Shown here piece after piece: positions 10,350-22,600 of a stretch of DNA of 64,000 nucleotides (positions are counted from its first letter, which is position 1; the number at the start of each line of letters is the position of its first letter). The DNA is from Coix lacryma-jobi var. lacryma-jobi (lineage: Eukaryota; Streptophyta; Magnoliopsida; Poales; Poaceae), in NCBI GenBank assembly GCA_009763385.1, contig CM019823.1:86873104-86937103 (forward strand), read 5' to 3'. Below the pieces are notes generated by a model. It was not told where the DNA came from. It made no database searches and worked only from the letters and a program-made list of their open reading frames with translations. Made by a program: the position numbers and the translations under genes.

Positions 10350-10787
10350 TTTGGTGTTTGATGCCAAAGGGGGAGAGTGGTCGAGTATAGCGATATGGGG
10401 AGCGATGTGAGAGGGTTTTTGATTCTTATGTGTGTTATGTTTCACATACGCTCTTCATATCGCATATCTTTTGCTTATCATATTGATATGTGTGTGATAT
10501 GGACCTCATGACATGTTTGTGCTTCTATGATATCATATATGACATGTCATTACCTTTCGCTCGATTACTTGTGCTTAATTCATATTCAATTGGTATTTGA
10601 GCACTTTTACTCTTGCACTTGCTCTTCACTCTAACTTGTTGAGTGCAGGTTGTTGACATGATATGTATGAGCTTGCCCCTAACCATTTTCTCCTATTTAT
10701 CACAAGTCCATACATGTCATGATATTGAAAACCTTTTCTCTCTATACTCGAGGTCGTGTTGTCATCAATCACCAAAAAGGGGGAGAT
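10350..10787 (+). other. C1 3' non-coding region ending in polypurine tract
   Basis: It starts with GATGCCAAAGGGGGAGAG, a purine tract just after the stop codon, and ends with AAAAAGGGGGAGAT (about 10775-10787) next to the LTR. Multiple PPT-like tracts after the last ORF are a known Sirevirus trait. No other feature is seen. Confidence 0.7.
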
Positions 10788-11783
10788 TGAACGCATCTTG
10801 GCCCCTAGTGGGTTTCGGTGATTGGATGAAACACAAGATTACTATAACTAATGTGTGTTTTGTAGAAACAGGGATGAGTTAGGTCATGGTAATGGTGACG
10901 ATACGGACATATGGAGTTCATGTCCCCTGGCAAAGGAAATCATTTCAGTTTTTAAAGGACGGACGACGAAGACGATGATAGACTAGGCTAAGTGTCATAT
11001 GGTGTTGGAGGACACTTAGGTAGTCTTAGGTCTTTGTTTTTCCTTTGGTTGTACTATAAAGGGGAGCATGAATCAGTAGCTTGACCTAGATGAGTCTATT
11101 GAGGTAGGTGTGGTGCACACTTGTTATTTCATAGCCCTAGGTAGCTTTGAGAGAGCCCTTACGTCATGAGGATGAAAAGTCATGAAGGCAGCGTCGCGAT
11201 CCGAAGTCATTTCGGCCCCGTCACGGGCATCGGACGCTGGCCTTAGTGGCATCAGACACACGTCCGATGTCACTCAGACTTGAGTGTGCTGGCGATGTGC
11301 CATCGGACGCTCCGATGTTGTCACATCGGACGCGTCTGTGCCACTGTTCCTGAGAGTGCCCTGAGGGGCACATCGGTCGCTGGCATCGGACGCTGAGGGC
11401 CAGCGTCCGATGTCCATGCAGAGAGGTTCTAGAGAGGTCAGAATCACATCGGACGCATCCTATGTGATGGCATCAGACGTTGTCGAATGTCTGATGTCCC
11501 TCTAAGAAGTCTGACAGAAAGTACAGTTGACCGTTGGGTCGAGGGCATCGGCGCGTCCGATGCCAGGCATCGGAGCGTCCGATGCCTCCAAAAATTGTGT
11601 TGTTCAGTGCTCTTTTGGATGACCGGTCGGGGGAGTATTTATACTCCTCCCCCTCCTCCATTAGAGTGTTCTTGCCATTTCCATCAGCTGAGAAACACCT
11701 TGAGAGAGCAAGGGAGAGCAAGAGCCCTAGTGAGGTTGAGTGAATTGCTAATCACGAGAATTAGTGACCACCTAGTGAGAATT
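10788..11783 (+). repeat. C1 3' LTR, 5' half, interrupted by C3
   Basis: It begins TGAACGCATCTTGGCCCC and follows the C2 LTR (minus strand from 28585 or 40322) through the TATA box (ACTATAAAGG, 11053-11062) and the GGTGTGGTGCACACTTGTTA block. From about 11205 to 11600 it carries a CATCGGACGC/GCGTCCGATG array in the slot where C2 has GACCGGACGC. It stops at 11783 where C3 begins. Confidence 0.85.
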
Positions 11784-12204
11784 TGAAGGACCGAGAATGC
11801 TACCAAAGGCGACCAAAGGGGGTGAATGGGAGTCAAAAACTTTCTTTCAAAACTTTGGCCTTTGTCCCAACAAATCAACCCCAAAAGCTTTGGACACAAG
11901 CATGATGCCCACGACCCTCGGAAAGAGGGTGGATGATCCCTAGGATCACAGCGAGACACCACAACCAAGAGCGAACCAAAACACGCAAGCAACGAGTCAA
12001 GTTCAAACTCAAAAACCTATCCTCGGACGTAGATAGAAGGCTATGTCGGGAATCCTCCAAATACCTATACCAATGGGTGGTAAAGATACTTATAGAGGTT
12101 CCTTGGTGAACTCTAGGAGCTAACGAGAAGTCCGAAAACGAAGCGGAGAAGCCGGGAGAGCAAACGCACTAAATAGTGCTTGACTGCGGATTCCCGAACT
12201 CCCG

Positions 12205-12440
12205 GTCTCGGACTGTCCGCCCTGTGCCGGACTGTCCGCGAGTCTGTGGCAGACTGTCCACTGGCCAAAGGTGCAAAACAACAAGTCTGCTGAAGACCCC
12301 CTGCTCGGGCCCGGACTGTCCGCGCTCCCCAACGGTGGACTGTCCGCCGGTCACCCGAGCCCAAACACGCCGAGACGCGCAGGCACTGAACAGGCTCGAC
12401 CCTGACGCGTGGACTGTCCGCGCCCCCTACGGCGGACTAT
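12205..12440 (-). repeat. GGACTGTCCGC array in the C3 LTR
   Basis: At least seven GGACTGTCCGC or closely related motifs occur here (for example near 12210, 12230, 12315, 12340 and 12412). The core CGGACAGTCCG is palindromic and matches the classical grass Sirevirus LTR motif. C4 and the solo LTR, of the same LTR family, carry GACCGGACGC instead in this slot. Confidence 0.85.
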
Positions 12441-13238
12441 CTGCGGACACACAGTGAGGGCGAATTTGTTCGCCTTCTCACCAAATCTTCCCAAAACCGA
12501 ATCAAATTGAAATCCCTTGATCTCAAACTTGGAGAGGATGATCACTAGGTAGTTGGAAGACTATCCCTAAGAAATCATCCGCTCAAATCAATTCAAACTC
12601 CGGGAAATCAAAAGGGGAGGTGCTAGAACGAAAAAGTTGCCAGGAAACTTGAATCGACCCGATCTACTTGTTCGTGAGGATTGAGATGAATTCCTTCGGT
12701 GGAAATGTTCTCCTCACATCAAAGAACAAGTTGATTCAAGTGGATTCGAAAAAGACGCAGCGTAGAGGGAGATTGAGCGACGAGAAAATTGAGACAAAAA
12801 GCAAAACGCGAAGAACAACTCAAGAACGCGAATCACAATCTCAATTGCCAGCCAAAATTCGTCCCCATGAGGAGACAACGGGAATCCGGTCCCATTTCCG
12901 CAAAATCCAAATACACAGAGGTATGATTAAGCCGTCTCTGTGGATCTCAGTAGCTACAGCAGGGAATGGGAAGCAAGAAACCCTAGAGTGAAAATAGCAA
13001 TGGCTGAGATAGTTTGGAGGGAGGGGTGGCCTCTCCTTATATAGCCTAATACAATTATTCCCCTTCTACCCTTATAGCTAATGAGCGAACAGGCTAACCC
13101 TAAGGGTATTCCTGAACAACTCAGAGTGTAGTCGATCCGACGGCCACGCCCGCACATCCGGTAGCTTCGGCTCAACGCGACTTCACCCGATGCCGCCACG
13201 TGCTGCCACTCACCGTCCGTCCTTTTATTGGACCTCCC

Positions 13239-13456
13239 CCCGGTTTTGAGGATGAAACCGGGAAACCTTTCGTCCATCGGCTGAGTTTTGTGGCCCAAAC
13301 TCAGAAACCCGCCATTGCCCAGGTTTTGTCGCCCAAACCTGGAAACCATCCTCAGCCCGAGTTTTGTGGCCCAAACTCAGAAATCGACCGCACCTAGGTT
13401 TTGAGGACCAAACCTGGAAACCGTCCACTCGGTGGTTTTTTTGTGGCTCAACCACC
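13239..13456 (-). repeat. Array of six short hairpin repeats in U3 of the C3 LTR
   Basis: Same structure as in the solo LTR, read on the other strand. Arms are CCCGGTTT/AAACCGGG, CTGAGTTT/AAACTCAG, CCAGGTTT/AAACCTGG, CCGAGTTT/AAACTCAG (one mismatch), CTAGGTTT/AAACCTGG (one mismatch) and GGTGGTTT/AACCACC. Loops are TGTGGCCC or close variants. It lies about 200 bp upstream of the TATA box. Confidence 0.88.
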
Positions 13457-13765
13457 AAACCGAAGACATAGAGTGATGCACCTCCCGTGCACCCCGTCCA
13501 CCCACATGTCTTCACTTGTCGCTGTCCCAGGCTGTCAGCCACCACAGCTGATCCTCAGGCCACCGATCTGTCAGTCCAAGCCTCATGTCCTCCCTTCATC
13601 GCTCTGTGTCCATCGGCACGGCACGTCTCTACTTGACCTTCACCTTGCCTTCGATCACCGTCTCCGAGCTCGACACCTGCACAACATAAGCCAAAGAACA
13701 TGCGCATCATACCAGTTGACAATCACTCATCATCACAAGATCCGGCATACACCCATGTATCCGCA

Positions 13766-14184
13766 ATCTCCCCCTTGATGAGTGCATTGTCAACTACCAA
13801 CATAAATCATATTGGAATAGAAGAAAAGAAGAAGGAAGAAACGAACTCAACCAATCGACCAGAAGCGAAGCAAAGCCAAAAGAAGTCGAATGGAGTGAGC
13901 AAGATAACTTGGTTCCCAAAGACATGGGCAATGGCTCGACGCAACCAAGCAAAGCAAAGCTAGCCCTCAAGAAGAGGCAGAACAGGCTTGACATCGCTAG
14001 CGAGAAATTCAGAGCAAAAGAAGCCAAAACTTGAGTAAAATAGCTAGTCCCTCCAGAAAGAGGCAAAGGCCCAACACAACTAGCTGAAAACCGCTCCAAA
14101 CCAATTGAAAACTCATCAAGTGAGCAAACTCCCCCTGGACATGAACTCCCCTTTCAATAATGCACACAACTAGGACATGATTTG
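13766..14184 (-). other. C3 3' internal region, outer part, with polypurine tract
   Basis: On the minus strand the PPT CATCAAGGGGGAGAT (13766-13780) abuts the LTR, preceded by GTTGACAATGCACTC. The rest is A-rich, non-coding and continues at 46209 after the G2 insertion. The TSD ATTTG (14180-14184 and 46204-46208) marks the junction. Confidence 0.8.
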
Positions 14185-14564
14185 TGTTGGTATAAATTAA
14201 TGCACACTCTACTTTATCCGCAAGCGCACAGATAAAATCTACCGATGTAGCACTTCACCGGAGTAACCCAGTTTTAATATCGAACCCAAAGGAACGGATA
14301 GCGATGAGACTCAAGTGTATAACCCCTGAGTAACTAACAAGGACGGAGAATCTAAAAGTATAGAGGGGATCACTAAGGTTATCTATATCCAACTTAAGAG
14401 TGATATGTTTATATTATTCTTATTGGGGAAGTTGCCATAAAAGGTCACAAACAGAGTATGATTCTTTTATGCAAATGTATAATCCTACTGAGCCTACACA
14501 CGGGTAAGTGGACTATAGAAGAATCAACAAGGCTATAAGAGTCACCCTTGCGAACTACCACTGC

Positions 14565-14886
14565 CACTACTACAAAAAAGAACTTGCGCAGCGTTGCCTA
14601 AATGGGCTCCGTGGCGGGCACAGTTTTTGCCCGCCACGGTTATTCGGTGGCCGGCCTCCAGCGGCCGGCCGCCGAAGCGCCCGCTGCGGTTAATCATTAA
14701 CCAAAGCGGGCAACGTAAGGTGACCGCTACGGTTAATCTTCTTTAACCGCAGTGGGCTTCCTTATATGCCCGTTGCGGTTAATGATTAACCGCAGCGGGC
14801 GACGTAACATGCCCGCTGCAGTTAAATAAGATTAACCGCAGCGGGCCCCTTTTGTTGCCCGCTTCGGCTATTCCTTGCTATTTAAG
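14565..14886 (+). repeat. CACTA 5' terminal and subterminal repeats with first promoter
   Basis: The terminal repeat is followed by many direct and inverted copies of CCGCTGCGGTTAA/TTAACCGCAGCGG, the usual binding-site arrangement for the TNPA-type protein. The last copy (ATTAACCGCAGCGGGCCCC, about 14831-14849) is followed by TGTTGCCCGC and a TATA-like CTATTTAAG (14878-14886). The transposase ATG is about 400 bp downstream. This end segment is repeated at 19237-19301. Confidence 0.88.
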
Positions 14887-15283
14887 TCGCCGCCAGCAGA
14901 AAGGAACCCGATCATCTTCTTCCTCTAGACCAAAAACGGGGGAAGAAGTTTTGCCAAATTTTTGTCCCAAATAACTTGTTTTTGAGGTTTATTTGTTTGA
15001 TTTGGAGGAGAAGTACTCCACAAGAGGTACCTAGATGATCTCCACCCTCTTTCCCCTCTCTTTTTCTCTCTTTTTAGCCTCCCTTTTAGATCTAGTTTCA
15101 TCTAGGAGAGAGAAAACTGGTATTTGTTTCTCTAAGTTCATCATGGATGCATTAATTTTATTTGCCGTTGTTATTAATTCTGTCCCCAGATTTAACATAA
15201 ATATAATAAATTATTATTTTTTTCTAATTCATCTTTGTTTTGTGATTCGTGATGTGTGTAATTAATTAAGGATCGCAGGTACG

Positions 15284-18200
15284 ATGGACCGGTCGGAATG
15301 GATGTATAAGATCAACAGAGTACTTGATGTGCGGTATATCGTTGAAGTGAGAAAGTTTATTGCCGCTGCGAAAGCTGACCGTGAGAGATCGAACCAGACG
15401 ACAATCATATGTCCATGTCATTGTTGCAAGAATCTGACCGCCTTCAAAGACGAAGGCACAGTGCAATCTCATTTGATTCGTTTTGGTTTCATGGATGATT
15501 ACACGGTGTGGACTCATCACGGCGAGAGATTCGATTCGAGTGTCAGGGCGGCATCTGGAGTAAGCTCAGCGTCGACGACGACGGTGAACCAAGATCCTGG
15601 AGCGCACGTCTCATCAGCAACAGTAGCGCCTGCCTTCAGTGACAGTAGTCGTGACCACATCGCTGTGGAGGCGGATGTACTAAAGGATATGACAGATGAT
15701 GGTGGTGGAGATGTTGAGGACGCTACGGTGCAGGACCCTGCGGATGTGCAGCTGTTTCAGGATTTACTCAACCACATTGACGAAGACGACGTCGTGTATG
15801 GCTCCCCGAAGTGGCTGGAAAATTTCAGAGAGATGAAGCAGGCGTCACTTGATCCTTTATATAAGGACGGCGAGGAATGTCCGAAGGATTGCACGGTGCT
15901 CCGTTTCAACCTCCACATGTTGATGATGAAGGCTCGGCATGGGTGGTCAGATAGTAGCTTTGATGAGCTGTTAGGTTATCTTGCTAAAACATTCCCGACG
16001 AGTAACAAGATTCCAGCAAATACGTATCGGGCGAAGAAGCTTATCCGGCCAGTGGCGATGAAGCTTAGAAAGTTCGATGCCTGCCCTAACCACTGCATCC
16101 TCTATTGGGGCACAAAGTATGAGAATTTGATGAGCTGTCCGCACTGTGGCGCCAGTCGCTACAAGAGAAATGTTGGCTGTCGCGTGGATGCAGACGACAA
16201 TGAGGCCTTGCGAGGTGGTCAGAGGAAGAAGAAGAAGGGTGTCAAGAAGAGCAATGTTGCAACAAATCGCATCTCGGCTCATCAGCAGTACGAGGAAGAA
16301 GAGGGTTACACATTGAGGAGAAGTCCGGCACTATCGGTGTGGTACATGCCAGTGATCGACCGCCTCTGTGCGCTATTTGGGAACCCAAAGGACGCGAAGC
16401 ACATGTCCTGGCATGCATCAGCTGACCGCTTGAAGGAAGATGGCATGCTGCGGCACCCCTCCGATGGCCAGCAGTGGAAAGATTTCGACAAGGCCTACCC
16501 ACAATTTGGCAAAGATCCCAGGAACGTTCGGTTCGCGCTGAGCACCGATGGGATGAATCCGTTCGGTGAGCTGAGCAGCTCCAACAGCACCTGCCCGGTC
16601 GTATTGACCATCTACAACCTACCTCCCCATCTATGTCAGAGGCGCAGGTATCTTCTATTGACCATGCTTATCTCGGGACCGAAGGAGCCCGGCAATGATA
16701 TCGATGTTTTCCTCGAGCCGATAATGGAGGAAATGAAGGAGCTATTTGATGTTGGGGTCGAGATGGTGGATGCATCCCTCAAGGAGAAGTTCACCCTAAA
16801 AGCCATCATCTTTGTCACCATCACCGACTACCCCGGCCTCTTCTCACTGTCGAGGCAGATCAAAGGGAAGACCGGCTGCGTAATGTGCATCGACGAGACA
16901 TGCTACACTTACCTCAAGGGATCGAACAAGATGGTCTACATGAGGCACAGGCGGTTCCTTCCGAAAAGGCACAGATATAGAAGAAGTGTCATGAATCAAT
17001 TATTCGATGATCAGGGCGAGCCACAGGGTGAACCACCAGCGCAGACTAGTTGGGGGCCAAAGGTGTATGAGATGGTGAAGGATATTGATCAGATCGAGTT
17101 TGGGAAGAAGAAGAAGCCACCAGAGGAGGGGACAAAACAAACGAGGAAGCGAAAGTGAGACACGACGGAGGAAGGGTCGCAGGTCCCCTCTGTTCCTTTC
17201 AAGAAGAGGTCAATTTTCTTTGAGTACCTGTCTTATTGGAAGACACTGAAAACACCCCATGCCATCGATTGTATGCATCTCGAGAAGAACGTCTTTGATA
17301 GCACGATCGGTGTCCTGTTGGACATCCCGGGAAAGACGAAGGATGGTCTGAAGTCACGGACGGATCTTCTCAACCAGGGCATCAAGCAGGACCTCCACCC
17401 TGGGTCACCTCATAATGGTAAAGTCGATCTTCCAGGTGCGGCCTACAACCTAAGGCACGGCGAGAAGACTGCTATGCTCAACCTTCTTAGGGGTATCAAG
17501 GTGCCGACCGGTTTCTCTTCCAACATTAAGAGCCTCGTCTCCTTGAAAGACCTCACATTGACTGGCTACAACGCACATGACTGCCACATCATGCTGACGG
17601 TATTCCTTCCAATTGTGATAAAGGTTATCGGTCCAGAGTATGTGAAGATGGTGGTCACTCGGATATCATACTTCTTTAACCGCATCACGCAGAAGGTCAT
17701 CGGTAAGGCTGACCTCCCTGCCCTTAAGGACTTCATCGTGGAGACCCTTTGCCAGCTTGAGATGTGCTTTCCCCCATCATATTTTGATATTATGGTACAC
17801 CTAATGATGCACATGGTAGATCAGATTGAGCAACTAGGCCCCGTGTACCTACACGAGATGTGGACGTATGAGCGGTTCATGTCCACCCTCAACAGATATG
17901 TTCATAACCATGCTCACCCGGAGGGCTCTATGATCGAGGCGTACACAACCGAAGAGGCAGTGAACTGGTGTATGAGGTACATAAAAGATGGGAGGGCGAT
18001 TGGGTTGCCTATCCATCAGCATGAGGGAAGAACCGCGGGCATGGGGTGCACGGGCCGAAAAGTTCGCACGGATATACCATACAAGGAGATTGAACAAGCT
18101 CATTACAACATCCTTCATCAGTTGATGAGCATGGAGAAATATGTCGAGAGGCACATAGAAGAGATCCGCGCCGCTAATGACGGACAACACACAGAGGCAT

Positions 18201-18892
18201 GGGTACAGAATGAGCACAGGAACAGTTTCATAGATTGGCTCAAAGAGCAACACGTACCCCTAGAAAGATGCCCTGATGATGAAGATACGGAGACCGTGCA
18301 GAAGCTTCTGCAAGGCCCGTCAAGCCAAATCACGACGTGGCAAGGGTACGATGTGAAGGGGTATAGGTTCCACACGAAAGAGAAGGACAAGAAGAGCGCG
18401 GCACAGAACTGCGGTGTTCGATATGAGGGCATCGATGAGGCCACAAACACGAGGACACAATACTATGGCCAGATCGAAGAAATATGGGAACTTGACTATG
18501 GCAAGGACGTATGTGTAACCGTCTTCCGGTGCCACTGGGTAAACCCCAAAGCGGTTGCGGTCGACAGTTTTGGGCTAACCACCGTGAACCTTAAAAGTAT
18601 CGGGTACAAAGATGACCAATGGGTACTCGCAACCAATGTCGCGCAAGTGGCCTACTATATCTATCCGGAGGACCCAAAGAGGCATGTGGTCGTGTCTGGA
18701 AAGCAGCGGATTGTTGGAGCTGATGGGGTCCAAAGCCCAGAACAATACAACAACTATGTTGAGCTCCAACTTTTTACCGATTTTGCAAAGAAGATCAAGG
18801 CCGTCGAGGACCGTTGCAACAAGAGCGGTATCAAGCCCTGGGCCCGTCCCGATGGTGAGAAGCGGTCCGTGAAAGCGCCAGCACCAAAATGA
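15284..18892 (+). pseudogene. CACTA TNP2-type transposase with one premature stop
   Basis: One frame of 1,203 codons including the final stop, open except for TGA at 17156-17158 (codon 625; likely from CGA). An N-terminal transposase-associated domain (residues 1-85) has the CPCHCC cysteines near 43-48 and an HLIRFGF motif. The TNP2/Transposase_21 region has CPHCG near 286, DGMNPFG near 421 and HLEKNVF near 666, which carry candidate catalytic acids. DUF4218-like sequence (about 740-860) and DUF4216-like sequence (about 1030-1120, RTQYYGQIEEIWEL) follow. TNP2 proteins cut and join CACTA ends. The TGA leaves only a 624-residue N-terminal product unless it is read through or is a sequence error. 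It may still count as nearly functional. Confidence 0.92.
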
Positions 18893-19160
18893 GATGTATA
18901 TTCATATATATATATATATATATATATGCCACACATTTTGTAATGAAGTAGTGGAAAGTTATGTAATAGTATTTGAGACAAGTTTTGTAATAGATTATTA
19001 TTAATACCCTAATATTATTAAGTTATGGAAAGTTATCTCAATTTGTTAATGACTTATTAATAAGTTAATATTATTAATAAATATTATCTTTGTCATATTA
19101 ATAAGTTAATGACTTATTAATAAGTTAATATTATTAATAACAAATATTATTAATAAGTCA
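18893..19160 (+). other. AT-rich intergenic tail after the transposase
   Basis: A TA dinucleotide repeat (about 18901-18927) and short TTATTAATAAGTTAATA repeats (about 18990-19155). It probably holds the transcript end of the first gene. No gene is seen. Confidence 0.6.
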
Positions 19161-19301
19161 TATCTGCAGCGGGCATCTTAAAGTGCTCGCTGCGGTTATT
19201 CGTTTTAACCGCAACGGGCAACATATGAAGACCGCTACGGTAAATATTAACCGCAGCGGGCCCCTTATGTTGCCCGCTGCGGTTATTCCCTGCATATATA
19301 A
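19161..19301 (+). promoter_or_regulatory. Internal copy of the CACTA subterminal repeats and promoter
   Basis: CCGCTGCGGTTA/AACCGCAGCGGGC motifs reappear here, 4.6 kb inside the element. About 65 bp (ATTAACCGCAGCGGGCCCC, TGTTGCCCGCT, TATTCC, TGC) match the 5' end segment at 14831-14878, ending in a TATA box (TATATAAG, 19295-19302) in the same place. The ATG of the second gene is about 400 bp downstream, as for the first. I infer a second promoter under the same repeat-binding protein. Confidence 0.75.
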
Positions 19302-19698
19302 GCCGCAACACCGAAGGGCACTTTAGTCCTTCGCGTGTCGGCATTTCACCCCGAAGGGCTGTCGCATTTCACCACCGCCGCCGTCATCGCCATTGCCGCC
19401 GCCGTCCTCCTCCACCGCCCCTGTCCTCCTCACCCCGTCCTCCTCGTCTCTCTATCCTCCTCCCCTGCTCGCCCTCGCCGTGGAAGCAGTGCGCCGCCCG
19501 ACCGAAACCCTAGCACCCCTCCGCCACCCTTCGCCAAGCTGCTAGACTAGGATGGCTTGTATTTTACAAGTAACCAGTTTAGCAGTGACGTGTTGACCTA
19601 GGGGCAAATCTGAGCCAAAAACTTATACGTGTCATTTTTTATTCAAAAGCTTTGAACTGATTATATTATATACGTGTCTGTGTATATGTAGAACTAAA

Positions 19699-22600
19699 AT
19701 GGCGGAAGACAAAACAAACGAATGGAGGGACCCTACCCCTAGCTCCTCATCAACCAGCTTGATGAGTGAGGTGTCCGTGACTCCACCGCCGAAGAAGCAG
19801 CGTACAGAGGAGGGCAACGATCCCACGTACGAACCAGGGGCGAACGAAGCAGAGAGTCTTGAGGTTTACGCAACACGCTGGCTTTCTAACATGTACAAAG
19901 ACGGGATTGAATCACTAAAGGCTTGTGACTCTTGTCAACAGCTGCCAATTGTGCCTCGTCAGCTCGAGTTTAGGGACGAAGCAATCAGGGAGGAAGAAGC
20001 CCCCGCTCCCTCTACGGCAACCTCTTCGTCCAAATCTAAGGGCCAGAAGCGGGTGAGGGGACAACACGGGAGGCACAAGTTGGACAAAGAAAACGAGGTG
20101 CATGTCATCGATGCGGTGGGGCCAGAGGGAAACCCAATAGCTCCAGATACAGTCATTGGCAAGTTCAGCAATCAAGTGGCGTGTATAGCCAAGGAGAAGG
20201 TGGAGATCACTTGGCCCAACTGGCACGATGTACCGAAAGACATAAAAAACAATGTATGGGGTGAGGTGACAAGGAGATTCAGATATCCGCCCTCAGCTGA
20301 CATGGAGAAGTGCCAAGAGTGGGCTTTGCACGTGGCGTCGACTGCGCTTCGCAACTTCAGGTTCATGCTGACCAGAAATTACCTGAAGAAGGGGAAGTCG
20401 CCACTGCTGAAGTACAATATGGTCAAGGCACACGTGTGGGACGCTTTCTGCGAAATGAGAAAGACGCAAGAAGCAGAGGAAAAGAGCGCTAAGTTCAGTG
20501 AGCTCGCGAAGAGGAACAAGATTCCTCACCACTTGGGCATGACTGGCTTTGCCGGTCAGAGGACCAAGTGGCAGCAAGAAGAACAAGCAAGACAGGCTGC
20601 CGAGGTTCCAGATCCGTATGAGGGCATCGACCCAAGGGCAAAGGACTACATGAGGGCCCGCATTCCAAAGAGGCTGAAGCCTGGGGCGGCCAAGTTTAAC
20701 GAGCCCCACCTCGAGGACGTCGAGAAGACTTTGATGGAGAAAGCAAAGCTTAAGGACAGCATCGTGGTCCGCCGGGGCCACGACTTGCTCACCGAGGTCC
20801 TGGGAACCCCCGAGCACCGCGGCCGCGTTCGTGGTGTCGGGTCAAAGATGAGCTGGAAGTCGGTTGAGTCGTGGCAATCCGACGCGGCCACATACAAGTC
20901 CAGGCAGAGGTATAAAGATGAGCTGTATAAGAAGGGCTTCAATGAAGGCGTGGCTGAAATGATCAAAAGCTCAATAAAGGAAGCCTTCACAAGCAACGAC
21001 CCGGAGATGGTCGCGATGAGGTCGAAGATGTTTGATCACCATGGGCTGCCCAATCCTCAAGCAAAGGAAAAGAAAGCCTTACTGCCGATGAACGAGGATC
21101 GTCCAAGGGTCTCGAACGAGGACTTCAAGGAAAACCAGCACGTCCAACTCCTCATCCCGTTCGGAAGGTCCAAGAAGATGGTGGTGGCCGAGGGATGCAT
21201 TCTTGCACCCCACGATATTCACGACTTCAACAAAGACAACACCCCTGAAGACTATGTGGTCGTGAGCCCGTTATGGCACGTTCCCGACCAGGAACATTTT
21301 GAATTGGACCATCCCAACCTACAAACGGCTAGGCACCTAAGGCAGGCACTTGGATTGGAAGTCCTATGGAACCGCGAGGACATCGAGATCATTGCTCGAA
21401 CGCCAACTCCAACTCCGACACCAGCATCACAACCATCAGCCGCCGGATCTTGTCCTCCGGAAGATCTAGATCACGACAGCGATGATGACGAAGAAAAGGG
21501 CGGGGACAAGGGAAAGGGAAAGGACAAAGGAGAAGGCGGTAGCGAAGGCGGGGACAAGGAAAAGGTAGAAGGTGATGGCAGGGAAAAGGAAAAGGGCACT
21601 GACATGGGAACTGTGTCTCCCCCGCCTCCAAATAGTCCACCGATCGGCCCGGTCCATGAGGCAAGAAGCTCAGAGGCCGGTAAGGGCGACAACACGACAA
21701 GCCAGCCAAGCACGAACGAGCAACAGGGAGGCACGACGGGGGAGGCAATAGGGACGAAGACACCTCCCCCGTCAACCACAAGCCAATGTCCTCCCCCGCC
21801 CACCAAGAATCCAAGAACGTCCACCGACAAGCTCCCGTACATGCTCACGTTCGAAAGGTATGGTAACATTGAGCATAATACCACGTCCATAGTATATATG
21901 CTACTCACATCCCTATCCATCGTTTGCCAGGCCTGAAACTACCCGTCAACTATTTGATGAGGCCGAAAACTGCCCTGGCCACTATGTGTGCAGGAAGTTC
22001 TTGATTCCCAAGGCCCAGCTCATCGACGAGGAAAAGTGGGATACAAGGAGGTTCCATCTATGGTACATGGAAGCTGCAAAAGCTGGGATGTCAAGTTTTA
22101 ACGTCAAGATTCCCACGGAGTACTTTCACTTGCCCGCTGGTAACGAAATGCACCTACCCATCGACTTTAGTGACATGTACAACCTGATGCGGGAAGAAGA
22201 CCTGGACATCGTTCAAATCACCCTATTCACACTGTAAGCGATGAATGCAACTTCCATAGATCACTACATTCGTATTTTCCATGGTTCTATACTTATTATG
22301 TCACGATGACTCGTCCGTGTAGCATGACGGTCACTGTAAGTAATAAAAAGACATGTCCTGTACTCTACCTCTCTCCTGCACATATTGTTGAAAGAGTCAT
22401 CAAGGGTTTTGAGATCACTGATCCGGAGATGACAGTTCGACAGCGAGAGAAGAAATATGAAGAAAATATGAAAGCCGAGAAGACTAAGTTGAAAAATTAC
22501 ATACTAGAATGCATGAAGAAGATCAAGCCGGATGGGCCAGAGTGTATAATGGCTGCCTATCACTTTGGGTAAGTCAAATACATATACGTACACCTAAGTC

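Larger units (their letters stand above)
9742..11783 (+). mobile_element. Copia C1 remnant (3' end of accessory ORF, polypurine tract, part of 3' LTR)
   Basis: This stretch is homologous, in opposite orientation, to copia C2 (29500 back to about 27700): the end of the downstream accessory ORF, the spacer, the PPT and the LTR. It is cut on the left by G1 and on the right, inside its LTR, by C3 (flank GAATT at 11779-11783). The remainder lies outside the window on both sides. It is the outermost element seen here, and the other elements all sit within its footprint. Confidence 0.85.
11784..13765 (-). repeat. 3' LTR of C3
   Basis: On the minus strand it runs from TGCGGATACATG to GGTCCTTCA, homologous to the solo LTR and the C4 LTR. 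A TATA box on the minus strand (CTATATAAGG, about 13036-13046) lies between an upstream hairpin array and a downstream CGGAC-type array. The flank before the LTR is GAATT (11779-11783). The matching TSD copy is outside the window. Confidence 0.9.

Noticed and set aside
14590..14880. Possible CRISPR-like array because of regular repeats
   Set aside because: The repeats are inverted and direct CACTA subterminal motifs in a eukaryotic transposon, with irregular spacers.
18901..18927. TA repeat as a second TATA promoter
   Set aside because: It is a simple dinucleotide run after the transposase stop, and a better TATA with conserved context is at 19295.
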